A DNA stretch of 60,785 nt from an uncultured Verrucomicrobiota bacterium. Its GTDB lineage: Bacteria > Verrucomicrobiota > Verrucomicrobiia > Verrucomicrobiales > DEV007. Within the stretch, counting starts at the first letter, position 1; every line of letters begins with the position of its first letter. Positions 44,209 to 53,896 of this stretch are shown here, piece by piece. The stretch is taken from positions 1 through 60,785 of the forward strand of contig CACIUL010000014.1 in NCBI GenBank assembly GCA_902589825.1, given 5' to 3'. Position numbers and translations under genes: made by a program. The notes beneath the pieces are model-generated. The model was given only the letters and a program-made list of their open reading frames with translations. It was not told the origin of the DNA and searched no databases.

Positions 44209-46446
44209 TCAAGCCAGATAAAGGGGATCCACGTCAATTGTGACCTGAACATCCGCGGGAAAAGTCAGCTTTTCAGTGATTGAGGCGAGATAACGGGCCA
44301 ACAACCGGGCTGATGAAGCCCGGAGCATCAACTGAAACCGGAACATGCCTGAAGCCTTGGACAATGGTGACTCCACAGGCTCACCCAGCAGGATGCCATC
44401 CGGAAGATCGGCCATTAGGCGCTTGTGCATGGTTTCCAGGGTGAACTCCGCACGACGCGCATGGGTGGAGCGTGTCGTCAGCAACACACAATGGGTAAAG
44501 GGTGGATAGGAAAAGCCTTTTCGAAACTCGAGTTCCTGTTCAGCAAAACCTTCAAAATCATGATGCCTTGCAAATTGAATCGAAGGACTGTGCGGAGTAA
44601 ATGTCTGGATCAGGACCTCCCCCTCCATCTCTCCCCTGCCGGCACGCCCGGCAACCTGTGTCAACAACTGGAAAGTGCGCTCTCCCGCGCGAAAGTCAGG
44701 AATGTGCAGCCCAATGTCGGCATTCAGGATTCCGACAAGAGTCACGTTTGGAAAATGCAAACCCTTGGCGATCATCTGGGTGCCGACAAGGATGTCGAGT
44801 TTATTGGCCTTGAATGCACTGAGAACCTCACGCAAGGCACCCTTTCGCGACATGGTGTCTGTATCAACGCGTGCCAACCTCGCCTGGCCAAACACCTTGC
44901 GCAGGATCTCCTCGACCTTTTCCGTACCGTAGCCTGCAAAACGAATGGCAGGATCACCACACTGGGGACATTTGCGCGGTGCCACCCTCTGGTAACCGCA
45001 AATATGACAAACCAAGCGCTCCGCACTGCGGTGAAAGGTCAACGAGACGCTGCAGTGGGGACAGCCACAGGACTCGCCGCACGCAGGGCAGGTCATGGAC
45101 GTGGCAAAGCCGCGACGGTTGAGAAATAAAATGGCCTGTTCACCCTTCTCCAAGCGCTTGTTGACCGCTGTGCGTAAGCGCTCTGAAATAATTGCCGGTC
45201 CCCCGGATCTGGACAGGTTGCGCCCTTCCTGACGCATGTCCACGATACGGATCAGCGGCATGCTCCGCTCATCAACCCGGTCCCGCAATTCAATGAGTTG
45301 ATACTTGCCAAGCCGCGTATTCTGGAATGACTCCAGTGAAGGAGTTGCACTGCCCAACACCACCGCACAGCCCTCAAGGCTTGCGCGCACCACCGCGACA
45401 TCCCGCGCATGGTAACGGGGTGCGGTATCCTGCTTATAGCTGCCCTCATGCTCCTCATCGACCACGATGAGCTTTAGGTTTCGCAACGGGGCAAAAAGGG
45501 CACTACGTGCTCCAATCACGATCTTGGCAGTCCCATCAACGATCTTGTGCCATTCATCAAAACGCTCGCCGCCGCTCAGATGGCTGTGCAGGACTGCCAC
45601 CCTGTCCTGAATGCGAGCAAAGCGACTCTTGAACCTGCGCACTGTTTGAGGCGTGAGGGATATTTCCGGAACCAGTACCAAAGCAGTACCGCCGGCATCA
45701 AGAGCGGCTGCTATAGCCTGCAGATAGACCTCCGTCTTGCCACTGCCTGTCACTCCATGCAAAAGCAGGGGCTTCGCCGCACCTTGCTCGCAAACCGCTT
45801 TATTGATGGCATCAAGGCATTCTCCCTGTGGACCGGTAAGCTTGAGTGGATGCGAAGCCACGAACTGCTCGTCATGATGGGGATCACGCGCGACAATTTC
45901 CCTGCTCAACTCCACAAACCCCTTCTTTACCAGTCCTTCCACAGCAGCCCGCCCTCCAGGGCCAAGGCCTGCCAGGGCAACCGGTTTTTGCACATCCATG
46001 AGCTCCGAGACAATGGAGGCCTGCCTTTTGGCCCGCCTGCCAAGCTTTGCGAGTTGCTCTTCATCCGGGGCCTGCCTTAACCGCACAAAGAGCCTTCGTT
46101 GAAAATCATTGTTTTCACCACGAACCGCCTCGGGAATAAGGCTACGCATCACTGCATCCATTGGTGTCACGTAATATGCCGATATCCACCTGCCCAGTTC
46201 GATTAAGGCGGGTGTTAATATCGGCTGATCGGCAATCAACCCTGCGACCGGCTTCAGAACGGCTGCCGCCTCACTGCCTTCAACCACTTCCGATGTAGCC
46301 ACCACCGTTCCCGTAGAGGCACGATTCCGCAATGGAATCCTGACCCTGCTGCCCACCTCCACACTGGCCGTAAATTCCACGGGCAACGCGTAATCGAATT
46401 CAAGGCCGGAAGCCCCGTCAACGAGCACTCTTACCGTGGCAATCAT
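44209..46446 (-). CDS. priA: Primosomal protein N' (PriA helicase)
   Basis: A 745-residue superfamily 2 helicase that restarts stalled replication forks. The N-terminal 3' DNA-binding domain (FDYALPVEF) is followed by Walker A (GVTGSGKTEVYLQ), DEEH box (VVDEEHEGSYKQD), and the zinc-binding cluster of eight cysteines (CPACGESCGCPHC ... CHICGY ... CPQCGD). The C-terminal helicase motifs (GTQMIAKGLHFPNVTLVGI, QVAGRAGR) are intact. Start set at the ATG at 46446, which begins the family N-terminus; the frame extends 29 codons upstream with no match. Terminator at 44101-44130. Confidence 0.97.
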   Translation of the reverse strand: MIATVRVLVDGASGLEFDYALPVEFTASVEVGSRVRIPLRNRASTGTVVATSEVVEGSEAAAVLKPVAGLIADQPILTPALIELGRWISAYYVTPMDAVMRSLIPEAVRGENNDFQRRLFVRLRQAPDEEQLAKLGRRAKRQASIVSELMDVQKPVALAGLGPGGRAAVEGLVKKGFVELSREIVARDPHHDEQFVASHPLKLTGPQGECLDAINKAVCEQGAAKPLLLHGVTGSGKTEVYLQAIAAALDAGGTALVLVPEISLTPQTVRRFKSRFARIQDRVAVLHSHLSGGERFDEWHKIVDGTAKIVIGARSALFAPLRNLKLIVVDEEHEGSYKQDTAPRYHARDVAVVRASLEGCAVVLGSATPSLESFQNTRLGKYQLIELRDRVDERSMPLIRIVDMRQEGRNLSRSGGPAIISERLRTAVNKRLEKGEQAILFLNRRGFATSMTCPACGESCGCPHCSVSLTFHRSAERLVCHICGYQRVAPRKCPQCGDPAIRFAGYGTEKVEEILRKVFGQARLARVDTDTMSRKGALREVLSAFKANKLDILVGTQMIAKGLHFPNVTLVGILNADIGLHIPDFRAGERTFQLLTQVAGRAGRGEMEGEVLIQTFTPHSPSIQFARHHDFEGFAEQELEFRKGFSYPPFTHCVLLTTRSTHARRAEFTLETMHKRLMADLPDGILLGEPVESPLSKASGMFRFQLMLRASSARLLARYLASITEKLTFPADVQVTIDVDPLYLA

Positions 46447-46605
46447 TTTATCTGGTGGAACAAAGTCGATTTCAAAATACGCTGCGAGTTGGCGATCCAC
46501 CCGGGCACACCACCATAGATGAAAGGCCGGCAAAAAGCAGGTGCATTCACCAATATTAAGTCACTCTTCCCTATAACAGAAACCCGGAATGAGCGCATCA
46601 GGGTA

Positions 46606-46643
46606 CACAAAAAAGCCCCCGGCCTTGCAGCCGGGGGCTTGTG
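46606..46643 (-). terminator. Intrinsic terminator after the putative porin
   Basis: Minus strand: AAGCCCCCGGC, loop TGCAAG, GCCGGGGGCTT followed by TTTT. 28 bp after the stop at 46671. Confidence 0.92.
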
Positions 46644-46670
46644 AATTGATCTTACGATCTTCCCAAAGAC

Positions 46671-47393
46671 TTAGAAGCTCAAGCTAAGGGAAACTCCACC
46701 GAAGAGCTCGTCGTCTCCACCGGCATCATCAAGACCGTCAACGGCGATAGAACCGGCAACGTAAGGAGTGAGAGTTGCACCACCAACGGCGATCGGCAAC
46801 CCAACCCTGAGGTCGATGTTGTTGAAGCCGTCAACGCCGTAGTAGTCATCGGCGTAGTTGAGTGCTGCACTGATGTCGACAGTGATGTCGTCAGAGAGCT
46901 CAAGAGACTTTCCTGCACCCAGTGAAATATAAGCACTGTCGTCATCAGAGTCGTATGCATAGCCAAGGCTGACGTCAAGGCCGGCAAGCTCTGTGCCGAT
47001 TCCAACATATGGCTCAACAACGTCGAAACCAGCTGTGTCAGAAGTGTAGTAGGTGATTCCTGCGCTCAGTGAAGCGTCACCAAGGTCAACGGAAACTCCA
47101 CCGAAGAGGTTAAGCTCAGTATAGCCACCATTGTAGGTGTTGGCATACCAGGCACCAAGGTCGAGGTCCATCCCGTCACCAAGAGAAATGGTGTTGAGAT
47201 TCAATGTTGTTGTAAGCAGGTCCTCTGCCAATGCAACACCACGGAAGACATAATCAGTGTCGTAACCGAGGCTGATATCAGCACCAAGGCTGAAGGGTTC
47301 ACCACTGTCAACGCCACTGGCGTGATCGCCTGCAATAGCAGGTGAAACGGCAAGAAGCAAAGCGCATCCTGCTGCGATATTACGGATTTTCAT
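46671..47393 (-). CDS. Putative outer-membrane beta-barrel (TorF-like porin)
   Basis: A 240-residue protein with a signal peptide (MKIRNIAAGCALLLAVSPAIAG) and alternating aromatic/hydrophobic strands ending in the outer-membrane C-terminal signature VSLSLSF. The N-terminal GYDTDYVFRGVALAE block is characteristic of the TorF/TIGR02001 family of putative porins. Codon use is strongly biased toward a few codons (GGT, GTT, GCT frequent), as expected of an abundant protein. It stands alone with a strong terminator. The AT-rich 5' region to about 47560 should hold its promoter. Confidence 0.85.
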   Translation of the reverse strand: MKIRNIAAGCALLLAVSPAIAGDHASGVDSGEPFSLGADISLGYDTDYVFRGVALAEDLLTTTLNLNTISLGDGMDLDLGAWYANTYNGGYTELNLFGGVSVDLGDASLSAGITYYTSDTAGFDVVEPYVGIGTELAGLDVSLGYAYDSDDDSAYISLGAGKSLELSDDITVDISAALNYADDYYGVDGFNNIDLRVGLPIAVGGATLTPYVAGSIAVDGLDDAGGDDELFGGVSLSLSF

Positions 47394-47563
47394 AGACTAA
47401 TGTATTTGTTAGGTTGGTTAGTATTAGTTAATACGAGTTAATAGAATAGCCTTAAAAAACCTCCGGTCAACCTCTTAAATGAAAAGCAGTTCATTTAAGC
47501 CCAAAAACTGCAAATAATCTAAAAACACCCAATATCAACTTAACTCATTGACATTCAAGGAAT

Positions 47564-47806
47564 TCAATCCATATCCCGGAAGGCGACAGATCGGGGCTCT
47601 CTATTTGCAAGTTGTTGAGCCTGAACAATTACCATATTTCTTTCAGTCATGAACCGATACGCATGGCAATTGGGACAAATCGACACTTTCACCGCAATAA
47701 TGGACTCACAACCGGCACATATTTTATATTTTTCCGGGTTACGGACGATTTTATCCGCTCTGCGAGCTCGCTCATTGAGCAGATGATTGGGCGATTCTTC
47801 CTCCAT
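47564..47806 (-). CDS. Small zinc-ribbon protein
   Basis: An 80-residue protein with two C-x2-C knuckles (ICAGCES and ICPNCHAYRF) that should form one zinc ribbon around residues 30-50. No signal peptide or membrane segment is seen. The N-terminal half is charged and helical. A nucleic-acid or protein contact role is likely but cannot be named. Lies between the porin and a secreted protein of opposite orientation. Confidence 0.65.
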   Translation of the reverse strand: MEEESPNHLLNERARRADKIVRNPEKYKICAGCESIIAVKVSICPNCHAYRFMTERNMVIVQAQQLANREPRSVAFRDMD

Positions 47807-47954
47807 TGAGCGATAACCATACGCTTCATCAAAGAGCAGTTCAAGCGGGCGAAACTCTCATTGCAGCGAACACAACGTTGAATGTAGAACAAAACTCCCC
47901 CATTCTAGAGGAATGAGGATCCCCAGAAGATTAAATCCGAGATCAATCATTGCC

Positions 47955-48443
47955 ATGTTTCCCAGAATTCTCCTTCTGCTGATACTTGGGCTGGGGGCTT
48001 CCCCGGCCCAGGACGCGGCGCCTTCTGCACCCGCGCGATCGGCAACCGGGCTTGGGCGCTTTGAAAAAACGCTTGGAGGGGAGCGGGAAATCCGCGATCG
48101 CGTGGAAACCTTCTTTAAGAATATTGAAAATGGTAACACAAAAGATGCTTTCACAGCCCTGATGAAAGGCTCCCCGCTCGGTGAAAACACGGAAAGTGTC
48201 GATAAGCTGGTGGCCGAGACCCAGGATATAGTGAAAACCTACGGCGCCATCAGGGATCACGAACTCATCCGGATCAGTCGTTTGGGCAGCCGGATTATCC
48301 GCTTCACCTATTTTTCCTACAGCGACAATTATCCCCTGAAATGGGAAATCTACTGTTTCCTGGGCAAATCAGGCTGGCAAACCCTCGATTTTTCGGTGAA
48401 CAACAAGTTCACCGAACTCTTTGAAGGAGAAAAAACCAAATAA
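47955..48443 (+). CDS. Secreted protein of unknown function
   Basis: A 162-residue protein with signal peptide (MFPRILLLLILGLGASPAQ). The mature part resembles small periplasmic proteins with an alpha+beta cystatin/NTF2-like fold: a helix VETFFKNIENGNTKDAFTALMKGSPL, then beta strands ending in WEIYCFLGKSGWQTLDFSVNNKF. I cannot assign a family with confidence. The ATG at 47955 opens the signal peptide; the frame is open upstream to 47913. It converges with rpsT. Confidence 0.7.
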   Translation: MFPRILLLLILGLGASPAQDAAPSAPARSATGLGRFEKTLGGEREIRDRVETFFKNIENGNTKDAFTALMKGSPLGENTESVDKLVAETQDIVKTYGAIRDHELIRISRLGSRIIRFTYFSYSDNYPLKWEIYCFLGKSGWQTLDFSVNNKFTELFEGEKTK

Positions 48444-48498
48444 TCCTTATTAGAGGGGAAAATAATGCCCTCAAAGAAGGGGATCCTGCACCCAGCTA

Positions 48499-48762
48499 TT
48501 AGCTGAGGGCCGCAATCCGCCGACCATAGAGGCTCTTAATGCGGTTTGCCGAATTCTTGTGGATGACCCCCTTCTTGGCAGCTTTATCAGCCACAGAACA
48601 AAGAAGATGCCACTTGGATAACGCATTTTGCTTATCCCCGGAGGTAATTGCGGCCACAACCGCTTTTCTGGCAGTCTTGACACGGGTCTTGGATTCGCGA
48701 TTCACAGTGGCACGTTTTGCCGACTGACGAGCGCGTTTCTGGACGGATTTTGTGTTGGCCAT
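48499..48762 (-). CDS. rpsT: 30S ribosomal protein S20
   Basis: An 87-residue basic protein of three helices that binds 16S rRNA. The N-terminus MANTKSVQKRARQS and the C-terminal HKNSANRIKSLYGRR are family-typical. Monocistronic, as in most bacteria. Start at the ATG at 48762. Confidence 0.97.
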   Translation of the reverse strand: MANTKSVQKRARQSAKRATVNRESKTRVKTARKAVVAAITSGDKQNALSKWHLLCSVADKAAKKGVIHKNSANRIKSLYGRRIAALS

Positions 48763-48888
48763 TAAACTAATTATTGATTTTGAAGGGGGGGCGAATTTAG
48801 TCAGTCGTCCCCGATTGTCAAGAACTAGGAGCTCCGGGACCCTTAAGAGACCCGTATCAATGTTGATAAGCCGGATTGGTTGCCATCG

Positions 48889-49647
48889 CTATTGCCTCGG
48901 CCCCCTCAACGGAAAACGTCTGTCCGTTGCATCAGGTGCCCTAAGTAAACGGGCAAATACCCCCTGTTGGTCGGAAACGGGAGGGGAATGCCCCGCCGTA
49001 TCGGAAACCTGACTGGTTTTCAGGCTCTCCCCACGGGAAATCGCGAAATAGGACTTCGTCTTGGCAGCTGCCCAGGGCAGGCGTTCGGCCCGGGGAATCT
49101 CCTCCGAAGTCAGTGGCTCTTTTTTAATGGAAACTCTTGTGCCCCTCTGCACCCGGGCAAAAAGGTCGATGATGTCTGCGGATTTCATGCGGATGCAACC
49201 ATAACTGGTCGGCCAGCCAATGTTTCGCTCCTCGGGAGTGCCATGGATATAAATCAGCCGCTCCCTGGTATTGGCATTGGATTGCTCCCGACCCTCGAGC
49301 CAAAGGATGCGGCTGACAATGGGGTCCCGGCCAGGGGCATCCGGTCCGACCACTTCTCCTGTCGGCCTCCTGTTCTTGAACACTGTACCGGCCCGTGCAC
49401 CATCCCCTATTTTCTCATAGATATACATTTCTCCAAGCGGAGTCTTGTAACTGCGAGGAGTGCTGCCAAGGCCATACTTGGAAGTGGAGACAGGATAGGA
49501 TTTCAGCGCTTTACCGCTGTTGAGCAGGACCATGCGCTGGTCGCCGACGCTGACCACAAGGCTGTTGCCGGTGAGACCGGTAGAGCGGCAGTTACAGGTG
49601 ATGGCCATGATCACCCCAAGAAACAGGAAGCGGGCTGTTTTCGGCAT
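48889..49647 (-). CDS. L,D-transpeptidase (YkuD domain)
   Basis: A 252-residue envelope enzyme. The catalytic motif GWPTSYGCIRMKSADIIDLF holds the nucleophile cysteine (S-x-G-C-x-R), with the upstream HGTPEERN supplying the histidine. Members make 3-3 peptidoglycan cross-links or attach proteins to it. The N-terminus (MPKTARFLFLGVIMAITCNC) is a signal, possibly lipoprotein-type. The ATG at 49647 is preferred; the frame is open upstream to 49743. The C-terminal tail is long and basic/serine rich. Confidence 0.92.
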   Translation of the reverse strand: MPKTARFLFLGVIMAITCNCRSTGLTGNSLVVSVGDQRMVLLNSGKALKSYPVSTSKYGLGSTPRSYKTPLGEMYIYEKIGDGARAGTVFKNRRPTGEVVGPDAPGRDPIVSRILWLEGREQSNANTRERLIYIHGTPEERNIGWPTSYGCIRMKSADIIDLFARVQRGTRVSIKKEPLTSEEIPRAERLPWAAAKTKSYFAISRGESLKTSQVSDTAGHSPPVSDQQGVFARLLRAPDATDRRFPLRGPRQ

Positions 49648-49829
49648 GTAAACGAAAAAAAGTGCGACAAGAGCCGCTGCCGGTATTCCCGGCTCGCACT
49701 TTAATGCTAGGTTCTTACCATGCTTTGTCAAACCGGGTGCCACCCGGAAAATGGCCGCCTGCCTCAGGTGGAGCAGAGATCATTCAGCCGGCAGGTTCAT
49801 GCCGGCTTTGAGTAAGGTCAAAAAGACGG

Positions 49830-51338
49830 TCAAGCCCCGAGAGCCGTATCGTCGTTCTCGGGGTTACCAAGGACCCATGCAGGAAGCAAGTGCCTCAGCG
49901 ATCCATAGGCCACAAAAAAGAAGCCCAACTGGAAGAGGAACAGGAATGGCACGGTCATCCAGTTGCCGGAGGCAAGGGCATGCAGGACGAGATAACTGAA
50001 ATACAGGAAAAACGCCACCTCGAAAACCGGCGCAACTGATCTCAGCGCACGGTATTTGGCTTTCCTGACATCCTTGCGCTTCTTCTCAATTCCATACTTC
50101 GGGGTACGCACAAAATCCGACTGCTTACCCAGCAATGCCTCAAACACAGCCTTGCCGTTATTCACCGACATGCCAATGCCCAGCGCCAGCAGGACCGGCA
50201 GGTAACAAACCTCACGCAACCATCGCAGTGGACTCGGGTTGATGGCTATCTGGGCCGTGACATAAAAAAGACCGACGGAAATGGTGGTTGCAAAGAAGAT
50301 CGGGATATCAAGCACAAACGTGCGCACCCAGCCACTTTCCGGATGCATTGCCGGGTTAACCAGGATGCAAAGCAGGATGAGCAAAAGGTAGGCAAAATTG
50401 GCTGTCAGGTGGGCGGTAGCCTCCAGCTTGATGATCAGTGGAAGCTTGCTGCGCCAGATCGGACCAAGCATTTTCAGGCAGGTCTGAATGGAACCCTTGG
50501 CCCAGCGGTGCTGTTGGCTCTTGAAGCCGTTCATGTCCGGGGGCAGTTCGGCAGGTGTTACCACATCCTTGAGGTAGATAAACTTCCATCCCTTCATCTG
50601 TGCCCGGTAGCTGAGGTCAAGGTCCTCGGTCAACGTATCATGTTCCCAACCACCGGCATCGTGAATGCACTCCTTGCGCCAAATGCCGGCTGTGCCGTTA
50701 AAATTGAAGAAGCGCCCGCTTCGGCTTCGCGCCGTCTGCTCGACGGCAAGGTGACCGTCAAGGAAGAGGGCCTGGATACGGGTCAGGATGGAGTATTTCT
50801 TGTTGATGTGCCCCCAGCGCGTCTGGATCATCCCCACCTCCTTGTCAGTAAAGAAATGGATCATTTCATGCAGCACATCCGGCTCAGGGACAAAATCAGC
50901 ATCAAGGATATAAATGTATTCACCCGTCGCACTCTCCATGCCGTTCTCGAGTGCCCCCGCCTTGAAGCCTGTGCGGTCAACCCGGTGGATATACTCAACA
51001 TCGAAGCCCTCTTCACGCAGCTTGGACTCCTCTTCCCTGCAGAAGGTAGTGGTTTCATCCGTGGAGTCATCAAGGATTTGTATCTGCAGCAGCTCCTTGG
51101 GATAATCAAGCCGGGCCACAGCCCCAATCAAGCGGCGCACGACGTATAGCTCGTTAAAAATGGGCAGCTGGATGGTAATCCTGGGCAATTCCTTAAAGCG
51201 TGCCGAGGGCTCGGGCCGGCGTTTCCTGTGTTTCCAATACAGGTAAATCATCGTGTAACGATGAATGCCGTAGGCAGAGAGACCCAATAACACCACAAAA
51301 TAGCAGACGATCCAGACGCTGGTGGCAATGTGTCCCAT
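49830..51338 (-). CDS. Family 2 glycosyltransferase, cellulose/mannan-synthase-like
   Basis: A 502-residue processive glycosyltransferase with an N-terminal membrane helix, a cytoplasmic GT2 domain and four or so C-terminal membrane helices. The catalytic signature is complete: DDSTDET (first D), DADFVPEP (D-x-D), TEDLDLSYR (TED) and QQHRWAKG (Q-x-x-R-W). It resembles glucomannan synthases of the CslA type and bacterial homologues. The product is a beta-linked polysaccharide not determinable here; no c-di-GMP PilZ domain is seen. It stands alone. Start at the ATG at 51338. Confidence 0.94.
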   Translation of the reverse strand: MGHIATSVWIVCYFVVLLGLSAYGIHRYTMIYLYWKHRKRRPEPSARFKELPRITIQLPIFNELYVVRRLIGAVARLDYPKELLQIQILDDSTDETTTFCREEESKLREEGFDVEYIHRVDRTGFKAGALENGMESATGEYIYILDADFVPEPDVLHEMIHFFTDKEVGMIQTRWGHINKKYSILTRIQALFLDGHLAVEQTARSRSGRFFNFNGTAGIWRKECIHDAGGWEHDTLTEDLDLSYRAQMKGWKFIYLKDVVTPAELPPDMNGFKSQQHRWAKGSIQTCLKMLGPIWRSKLPLIIKLEATAHLTANFAYLLLILLCILVNPAMHPESGWVRTFVLDIPIFFATTISVGLFYVTAQIAINPSPLRWLREVCYLPVLLALGIGMSVNNGKAVFEALLGKQSDFVRTPKYGIEKKRKDVRKAKYRALRSVAPVFEVAFFLYFSYLVLHALASGNWMTVPFLFLFQLGFFFVAYGSLRHLLPAWVLGNPENDDTALGA

Positions 51339-51546
51339 TAGTCGTTACAAGAGAAAGATAGCCTGCAGACCACCCCCAGTCCGTCAGTATGTCCTTTTTA
51401 AACCAGAAATGACAAAGAAGCAATTACCCGATTTACGGCTCGAAATCACTCCCCCGTTGGCTCATAATGCCCTCCCTTATTGAAATGAAACTGCCGGGAT
51501 GAAGATAACCGGTCCTGCCACCCCCCCAATAAACCCTGAATTGCCA

Positions 51547-52374
51547 ATGAAGCTAATTGCCATCAGCGCCTTCCTGATGACCCAACTTGCAACCGTTTGC
51601 GGCCAACAGATCCCGGAAGATTTAATTGGCGATGAGCATGTCCGTGAGGAATTTGGCATCAACCATTTCACCACGCCCTCCATCAAGAAGCTTTTTGAGG
51701 ATCTGGATGACTTCGGAACCCTGCCCTACGAGCATCTGAAACGCGGCATACCGAAAAAAATACCGCGAGACAGGTCACTGGTAGCCCTTGGCCTTGGCAA
51801 CCTGATCGCTGAGGGCTTCCTGATCGTCCAGGCTGAAGAGCTTTCTGAAATTGAAAACATAGGCCGGGCCGTCCTGAAGCAGGCCAAGGTTCTCGGTGCA
51901 GGCGTACGAGTCACGCGGCATACAAAAAGCCTCCTTGAAAACAGCGTGCTGGGAAAATGGGGAAACCTGAAAACCGAGCTTGCAAAGACACAGGCGGATG
52001 TTGAAGCGGAAATGGTGCTGTTGCGTGACGTTGACATTGCCCACCTTGTCGCCCTGGGCGGATGGTTACGCTCCTTTGAAATAGCGACCATCACCGTGGC
52101 CGAATCCTACTCGGAGAAGAAGGCGGAAAAACTTACCCGAACCGACCTCCTCGCATATTTCCTTGAAACCCTGCAGGGCCTCGAGCCCAAGCTGCGCAAG
52201 AAAGCACATATCGTGCAGTTAACGGCAGGCATTGAGGATATACTCGCAGATCTCGGGGGATATGACCGTGCGCCGGGAAAGACAATCATCACTGCCGCCC
52301 CATCAAAACAGAAAACCATCGCTCTTGCCGAAAAGATCAACAACCTGCTGGAAATCATTGAAAATCCCGGTTAA
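51547..52374 (+). CDS. Secreted protein of unknown function
   Basis: A 275-residue protein with a signal peptide (MKLIAISAFLMTQLATVCGQ). The mature part is mainly helical, with conserved-looking EHVREEFGINHFTTPSI and ALGGWLRSFEIATITV segments. No catalytic motif or family is recognised. It is likely periplasmic or outer-membrane associated. It lies 61 bp before the sulfatase on the same strand and may be co-transcribed with it. Start set at the ATG opening the signal peptide; an earlier in-frame ATG at 51499 is less likely. Confidence 0.75.
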   Translation: MKLIAISAFLMTQLATVCGQQIPEDLIGDEHVREEFGINHFTTPSIKKLFEDLDDFGTLPYEHLKRGIPKKIPRDRSLVALGLGNLIAEGFLIVQAEELSEIENIGRAVLKQAKVLGAGVRVTRHTKSLLENSVLGKWGNLKTELAKTQADVEAEMVLLRDVDIAHLVALGGWLRSFEIATITVAESYSEKKAEKLTRTDLLAYFLETLQGLEPKLRKKAHIVQLTAGIEDILADLGGYDRAPGKTIITAAPSKQKTIALAEKINNLLEIIENPG

Positions 52375-52435
52375 CCCATTGCCGCACTCAACAGGAGTCA
52401 GCGGCCTGTCATCAGGCAGGCAAAACCAGGCAGGC

Positions 52436-53854
52436 ATGAAGCCAATGGCACGGCTAAATGCCATACTGCTTGCCGTCATCGGGATGCTTGTGCAACCTCT
52501 CTGTTGCGAAGCAGGAAATCCCAATGTCATCATTATATTCACCGATGACCAGGGCTATGGGGACGTCGGCTGTTTTGGTGCAAGCAAATACAAGACGCCC
52601 AACCTGGACCGCATGGCGGAACAGGGCCGAAAATTCACCGATTTCTATGTTGCCCAGGCTGTTTGCGGAGCATCGCGGGTTGCCCTGCTAACCGGCTGCT
52701 ACCCGAACCGCCTCGGCATGTTCGGTGCCCCGGGACCCAATGCAAAGCACGGCATCCATCCCGGGGAAATCCTGATCCCCGAAATGCTGAAGGCCAGTGG
52801 ATATGCCACGGGAATGTTCGGCAAGTGGCATCTTGGTGATCATAAGCAGTCCTTGCCCATCCATCATGGTTTTGATGAATACTATGGCCTGCCGTATTCC
52901 AATGACATGTGGCCCCACCACCCCGGGGTACGTCACCTGCCGATAAAAGAACGCCTGAAACGATGGCCACATCTTCCAATGGTTGAAGGCGACAGGATCA
53001 TTGACACTGAGGTCACCCCCGGGGAGCAAACCAGGCTGACGACGGATTATACGAACAGGGCCCTGAAATTTATCGCAAAGAACAAGCAGAAGCCTTTCTT
53101 TCTATATCTTGCACACAGCATGCCACACGTCCCGCTTTACGTCGCCGAGCATAACAGGGGGAAATCAGGGGCAGGGCTTTACGGTGATGTCATGCGGGAA
53201 ATCGACTGGTCCGTAGGGGAAATTCTCTCGGCCCTCAAGCGCCACGGGCTTGCCGAATCCACCCTTGTTATTTTTACCAGCGATAACGGCCCCTGGCTCA
53301 GTTATGGAGACCATGCCGGCTCCGCCGGCCCATTACGGGAAGGCAAGGCCACCTCCTGGGAAGGCGGCGTGCGCGTTCCCTGCATCATGCATTGGCCGGG
53401 GAAAATCCCCGCAGGCACCGTTTGTTCCACGCCGGCGATGACCATTGATATCCTCCCGACAATTGCCAGGGTGACCGGCAGCAGGCTGCCGAAGCAGAAG
53501 ATTGACGGAAAGGACATCTGGCCGCTGCTGGCAGGGGCAAAGGATGCCCAAAGCCCACACGAGGCCTACTATTTCTACTGGGGGAAGGAACTTCAAGCCA
53601 TACGCAGGGGGAAGTGGAGCCTGCACCTGCCACACAGTTATCGCAGCCTGCGCGGCAAACCCGGTAGTGGCGGCATACCCGGTGCCTATATGCAGAAGAA
53701 GACCGGTCTGGCCCTCTACAACTTGGAAACCGACATTGGCCAAGCCACCGACATGTCCGCTACAAACACCAGGGTCGTGGAGGAACTCACCGGGCTTGCA
53801 AGGGCCCACAGGAAATACATCAATGACAACCGGCGCGAGCCTGCCCGTTACTGA
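52436..53854 (+). CDS. Secreted sulfatase (formylglycine type)
   Basis: A 472-residue arylsulfatase family enzyme with a signal peptide. The metal-binding FTDDQGYGD near residues 35-43 and the formylglycine motif C77-G-A-S-R81 (in VCGASRVALLTG) are present; position +2 is alanine rather than the usual proline. FTSDNGPWLSYG and EGGVRVPCIMHWPG follow in family order. It removes sulfate esters from sulfated polysaccharides, steroids or similar; the substrate is unknown. A maturase (FGE or anSME) would be needed; none is in the window. Start at the ATG at 52436; the frame is open further upstream but unlike a signal peptide. Confidence 0.95.
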   Translation: MKPMARLNAILLAVIGMLVQPLCCEAGNPNVIIIFTDDQGYGDVGCFGASKYKTPNLDRMAEQGRKFTDFYVAQAVCGASRVALLTGCYPNRLGMFGAPGPNAKHGIHPGEILIPEMLKASGYATGMFGKWHLGDHKQSLPIHHGFDEYYGLPYSNDMWPHHPGVRHLPIKERLKRWPHLPMVEGDRIIDTEVTPGEQTRLTTDYTNRALKFIAKNKQKPFFLYLAHSMPHVPLYVAEHNRGKSGAGLYGDVMREIDWSVGEILSALKRHGLAESTLVIFTSDNGPWLSYGDHAGSAGPLREGKATSWEGGVRVPCIMHWPGKIPAGTVCSTPAMTIDILPTIARVTGSRLPKQKIDGKDIWPLLAGAKDAQSPHEAYYFYWGKELQAIRRGKWSLHLPHSYRSLRGKPGSGGIPGAYMQKKTGLALYNLETDIGQATDMSATNTRVVEELTGLARAHRKYINDNRREPARY

Positions 53855-53896
53855 GGTTGCACTGTCGACTGCGCCACGCCAATATTACCAGCCAAG

